Below, in pieces: positions 61,962-64,000 of a DNA stretch of 64,000 bases; the stretch's first letter is position 1; each line of letters begins with the position of its first letter. Both the position numbers and the translations under genes were made by a program. The DNA comes from Lichenostomus cassidix. Its lineage: Eukaryota; Chordata; Aves; Passeriformes; Meliphagidae. The stretch is from assembly GCA_008360975.2 (NCBI GenBank), contig CM039184.1, positions 49,566,797 through 49,630,796 on the forward strand. Reading direction: 5' to 3'. Under the pieces are notes generated by a model, which worked only from the letters and a program-made list of their open reading frames with translations, ran no database searches and was not told the origin of the DNA.

Positions 61962-64000
61962 AATGGACTATATAGCTATACATTAGGACAAAATCCTATC
62001 TTTTTAAGTTTTGGTTTAGAATAGCTCTGTTGCTTCTTTTTCTGTGAAAACAAGCTTAGATGGGTGTATTGAATCCATGTGTTCTTCATGAAGATGTCTT
62101 AAAAGTCGTCCAATGGCTGCAGAAAACTGAAATGCTTTCTTTTGTATTGACTCTGCTCACAGATAGCATCAGCTTAGCTGCTGCTTTGAGGTACCAATGA
62201 TTTCTGAGTATAAACAATTTTTAGGTGCATTGTGAGGCTGTTCAAATTACAGTCTTACAAGCGAAGGAAAACATTCAGAAACTATTTCTGTAAGGAAATG
62301 CAATGTGTAATGCTGTTGACCTTCAGTCATGTAATTATAGTTGGTTTCATGGCAAAGTTTTTACAGTACATGAGAGCAACTCGTTTAAATAAGGTCTCAG
62401 CAGCTCTTCTGAGCCAAAAACCAGCAGCAGTAAAGCAGGAAGAGAAATATAGACAAAAGAACTTTTCCAAATCAGAATGTGATTAAAAAGCTAATGAAAT
62501 CCTCTTTTTGGAACATGCTCTTTGGTTTGTGTTACATTTCAATGGGCTGTCCATCCAGGAAGAAGGAGCACCCTCTCATGGGACTTTCTGTACATCTCTA
62601 GAGAGTTTGTGGGAGGACTGAGGTAATTCACACTACTTATTCCTACTGAGATTAAACAGGAAAGTCGCTTCTAACTATTAATTAAGAAATTCATGGAGAA
62701 TTCATAGAATTGCAAAAACAATTGACTTAATGACTGGATTTTAATTGTAATATATAGTAGGATTATTTCAAAATTGGTTCTAAGTTGTCAGTTGAGTAAC
62801 ACTTCAGAAAAGTCAGCTGCAGTGACAGCAGGCACTGAATTTGCTGCAGCAAGGAAATCTATTCTGAATTGCTATACAGGTTTGCTCTTGGTGGTGGCTG
62901 TGGGAGTAGCTGTGGGTATTTACAATGCAAATGAGAAAGGATATCTTTCACTTTAGCCTCAAGTAGACATGATCAACTTTCTTATTGGAAGACTGAAAAA
63001 AGCCATAATAATCTATACATTGTAGTCCAAGGCTGATCTTCTCACTGGTCAGCTGATTGTTTACTGATTTTTTTTTTTTTAAATTTTTTTCCCTCCCTGT
63101 AAAATTAAATGCATAGTTAGTTAATCTAAAGCCACTGTCTACTCTTTTTTGCAGGAACATTTGCTTGTTACTGTTAATCTTTCTGGAACATTAATTTGTT
63201 TTATTTTTTAAAAATAATTTACCTCTGCGGTTGGTAATGGAATTTGATTTGTCTCTTGTTTTATTTCTCATGGACTATGTAATAGCTGTTTGGCTCTTCA
63301 AAAAGATGTTTAATAACTATACAATGCAAAAAAGGAGTGAAAAATATAGAAGTGATGGGCTTGAAATGCATGTTGTATCTCCCTAATCTCAAGAGAAGTG
63401 GGAAATGGTCTCTGGTTTTGAGAACTTCAGTACCAATTGTGGAAGTGAGCTTCATAACTATTTAGCTAAACCACAAATTAGCTTTGAGACAGGATAAGCA
63501 GCATTACAGAAGTATGTCTTCTAAAGAGATTTATATATTGACAAAGTAGTGACTGCACAGAAAAGGTGAGAACTGCATCATTTGCAGAGGACATGAGGAT
63601 GGAATAGAGATTTTATGAGAAGCTGGCTACAAGGAGAAAGTCTGGCAGAATGGAAAGAAGAGCCTATTTGTACCTAATTTTTCCCTTTAGATCTTCATGA
63701 TACTCTCAGGTCAATATTGGGGTTGAAGAGCTGTGACTTTTAAGATTCACCAAAAATAGATCTCAGGGGGATTTTGAATGGGAGTGTGTGTGGGGGGGGA
63801 GGGGGATGGCATATTGGAGTGTGAAGGCTTTTTTTCTTTCTTTTTTTTTTTTTCCCAGCAGAGTGGGCAGCATGGAGGGAGTGTGAAAACGTAGCAGGAG
63901 AAGGAGACAAATAGGCGTTTCTGACTAAGTTGTTGTGACAGGAGGCAAGGTCCAAAGGATAATTTAGGATGGTAAACCTTTAAGACCAGACCTGATCTGA
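61962..64000. other. Intergenic, no gene recognised
   Basis: No exon or RNA gene recognised to the end of the window. Low-complexity pieces include a T run near 63069-63079, a G-rich run at about 63781-63810 and a T-rich tract at about 63829-63855. Confidence 0.55.
63781..63808 (+). repeat. G-rich run
   Basis: A GT-rich segment passes into runs of eight and five G with one intervening A. It could form a quadruplex with one long loop, but the pattern is weaker than the one at 8529-8556. Confidence 0.5.

Noticed and set aside
1..64000. CRISPR arrays, operons, tRNA or rRNA genes, or a compact novel gene system
   Set aside because: The window has vertebrate intron and intergenic character; no regularly spaced repeats, cloverleaf sequences or clustered coding genes were seen.

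Overview
This window looks like nuclear DNA from a bird. It is AT-rich, gene-poor and intron-like, with one strong CpG island. Its repeats are avian in type: several truncated CR1 LINE 3' ends on both strands, some still carrying the ATTCTGTG-like tail, and solo LTRs of an ERVL-like family that I associate with Neoaves. The placement as a non-galliform bird rests on remembered repeat families, not on a search.

Layout. Positions 1-7319 are read as the start of a long first intron of a minus-strand gene; no further exon is recognisable there. Positions 7320-7461 (minus strand) are the first coding exon. It has an ATG, an upstream in-frame stop, 47 codons plus one base, and a GTAAGC splice donor. 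The predicted N-terminus closely resembles what I remember of vertebrate NWD2 (KIAA1239), a neuronal NACHT and WD-repeat protein. The exon lies in a CpG island of about 1.7 kb (roughly 6880-8565). The island also holds a TATA-like box, GC boxes, a 22-codon upstream ORF and a strong G-quadruplex motif.

Positions 8566-64000 lie upstream of the gene and contain no coding sequence I can support. They hold interspersed repeats: CR1 pieces near 17.1, 25.6, 49.9, 50.1, 54.9, 56.7 and 61.7 kb; two adjacent minus-strand LTR-like elements at 22.3-23.4 kb; two plus-strand ERVL-like solo LTRs at 44.6 and 61.0 kb; and a short LTR-like element at 58.05 kb. The rest is unannotated AT-rich DNA with T-rich tracts, one near-perfect palindrome at 32.6 kb, and a spaced 16-bp direct repeat at 20.3 kb.

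I did not find a convincing undescribed system. The points most worth checking are the NWD2 promoter with its uORF, the inverted repeat at the truncated end of the 17.1 kb CR1, the 32.6 kb palindrome, and the back-to-back LTRs at 22.3 kb. Most open frames of 60-130 codons here look like chance or CpG-island artefacts, and several lack an ATG.
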